In this document: piece by piece, positions 6,950 through 6,954 of the stretch
Numbering within the stretch: the first letter of the stretch is position 1
Layout: the number at the start of each line of letters is the position of its first letter
NCBI GenBank assembly: GCA_003140705.1
Contig: PLKU01000103.1
Coordinates: 257 to 7,210 of the forward strand
DNA length: 6,954 nt
From: Acidobacteriaceae bacterium
Lineage (GTDB): Bacteria; Acidobacteriota; Terriglobia; Terriglobales; Acidobacteriaceae
Reading direction: 5' to 3'
Position numbers and translations under genes: made by a program
The notes under the pieces: model-generated
What the model saw: the letters and a program-made list of their open reading frames with translations, nothing else
Databases searched by the model: none
Told to the model about the DNA's origin: nothing

Positions 6950-6954
6950 CCGGC

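Overview
The window looks like a chromosomal segment of a moderately GC-rich Gram-negative soil bacterium, most likely an Acidobacteriota member. This is inferred from gene content: a secreted FG-GAP/ASPIC-UnbV (CRTAC1-type) protein, a secreted TPR protein that starts with a carboxypeptidase-regulatory-like domain and carries a linker motif I associate with acidobacterial TPR proteins, and a periplasmic OB-like sensor module I associate with acidobacterial membrane kinases. No database search was possible.

Layout. (1) 2-862, + strand: the 3' part of a CRTAC1-family gene whose 5' end lies outside the window. (2) 958-2679, - strand: a complete secreted TPR protein, convergent with gene 1; the 95 bp between them hold a GC-rich hairpin. 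(3) 2680-3672: about 1 kb without an intact gene. Its right part (about 3245-3540, - strand) is a frameshifted remnant of a transposase C-terminus; I see nothing decisive in 2692-3244. (4) 3673-6489, - strand: a large membrane protein with an N-terminal export signal or anchor, a periplasmic region of about four OB-like repeats, a transmembrane helix, then GGDEF and EAL domains. (5) 6490-6954: no long gene, but the right end holds a compact folded element (6790-6833, with a possible loop-upstream pseudoknot), a near-perfect 10-bp hairpin touching a strong Shine-Dalgarno sequence, and a 24-codon ORF (6875-6949).

How the genes work together. Genes 1 and 2 are both exported, repeat-rich proteins of a type often found near each other in acidobacteria, but they are convergent and so not an operon. 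The GGDEF-EAL protein is a stand-alone c-di-GMP signalling protein separated from gene 2 by the mobile-element scar. Two positions in it depart from the active-site consensus (the Asn of LTGLPNR is Val; the second Asp of the DDFG metal site is Gly) while the RxxD product-binding site is kept, so one or both activities may be weakened and the protein could act partly as a c-di-GMP receptor. The structured leader plus mini-ORF at the right edge and the degenerate active sites are the least ordinary features; neither can be called a new system from sequence alone.
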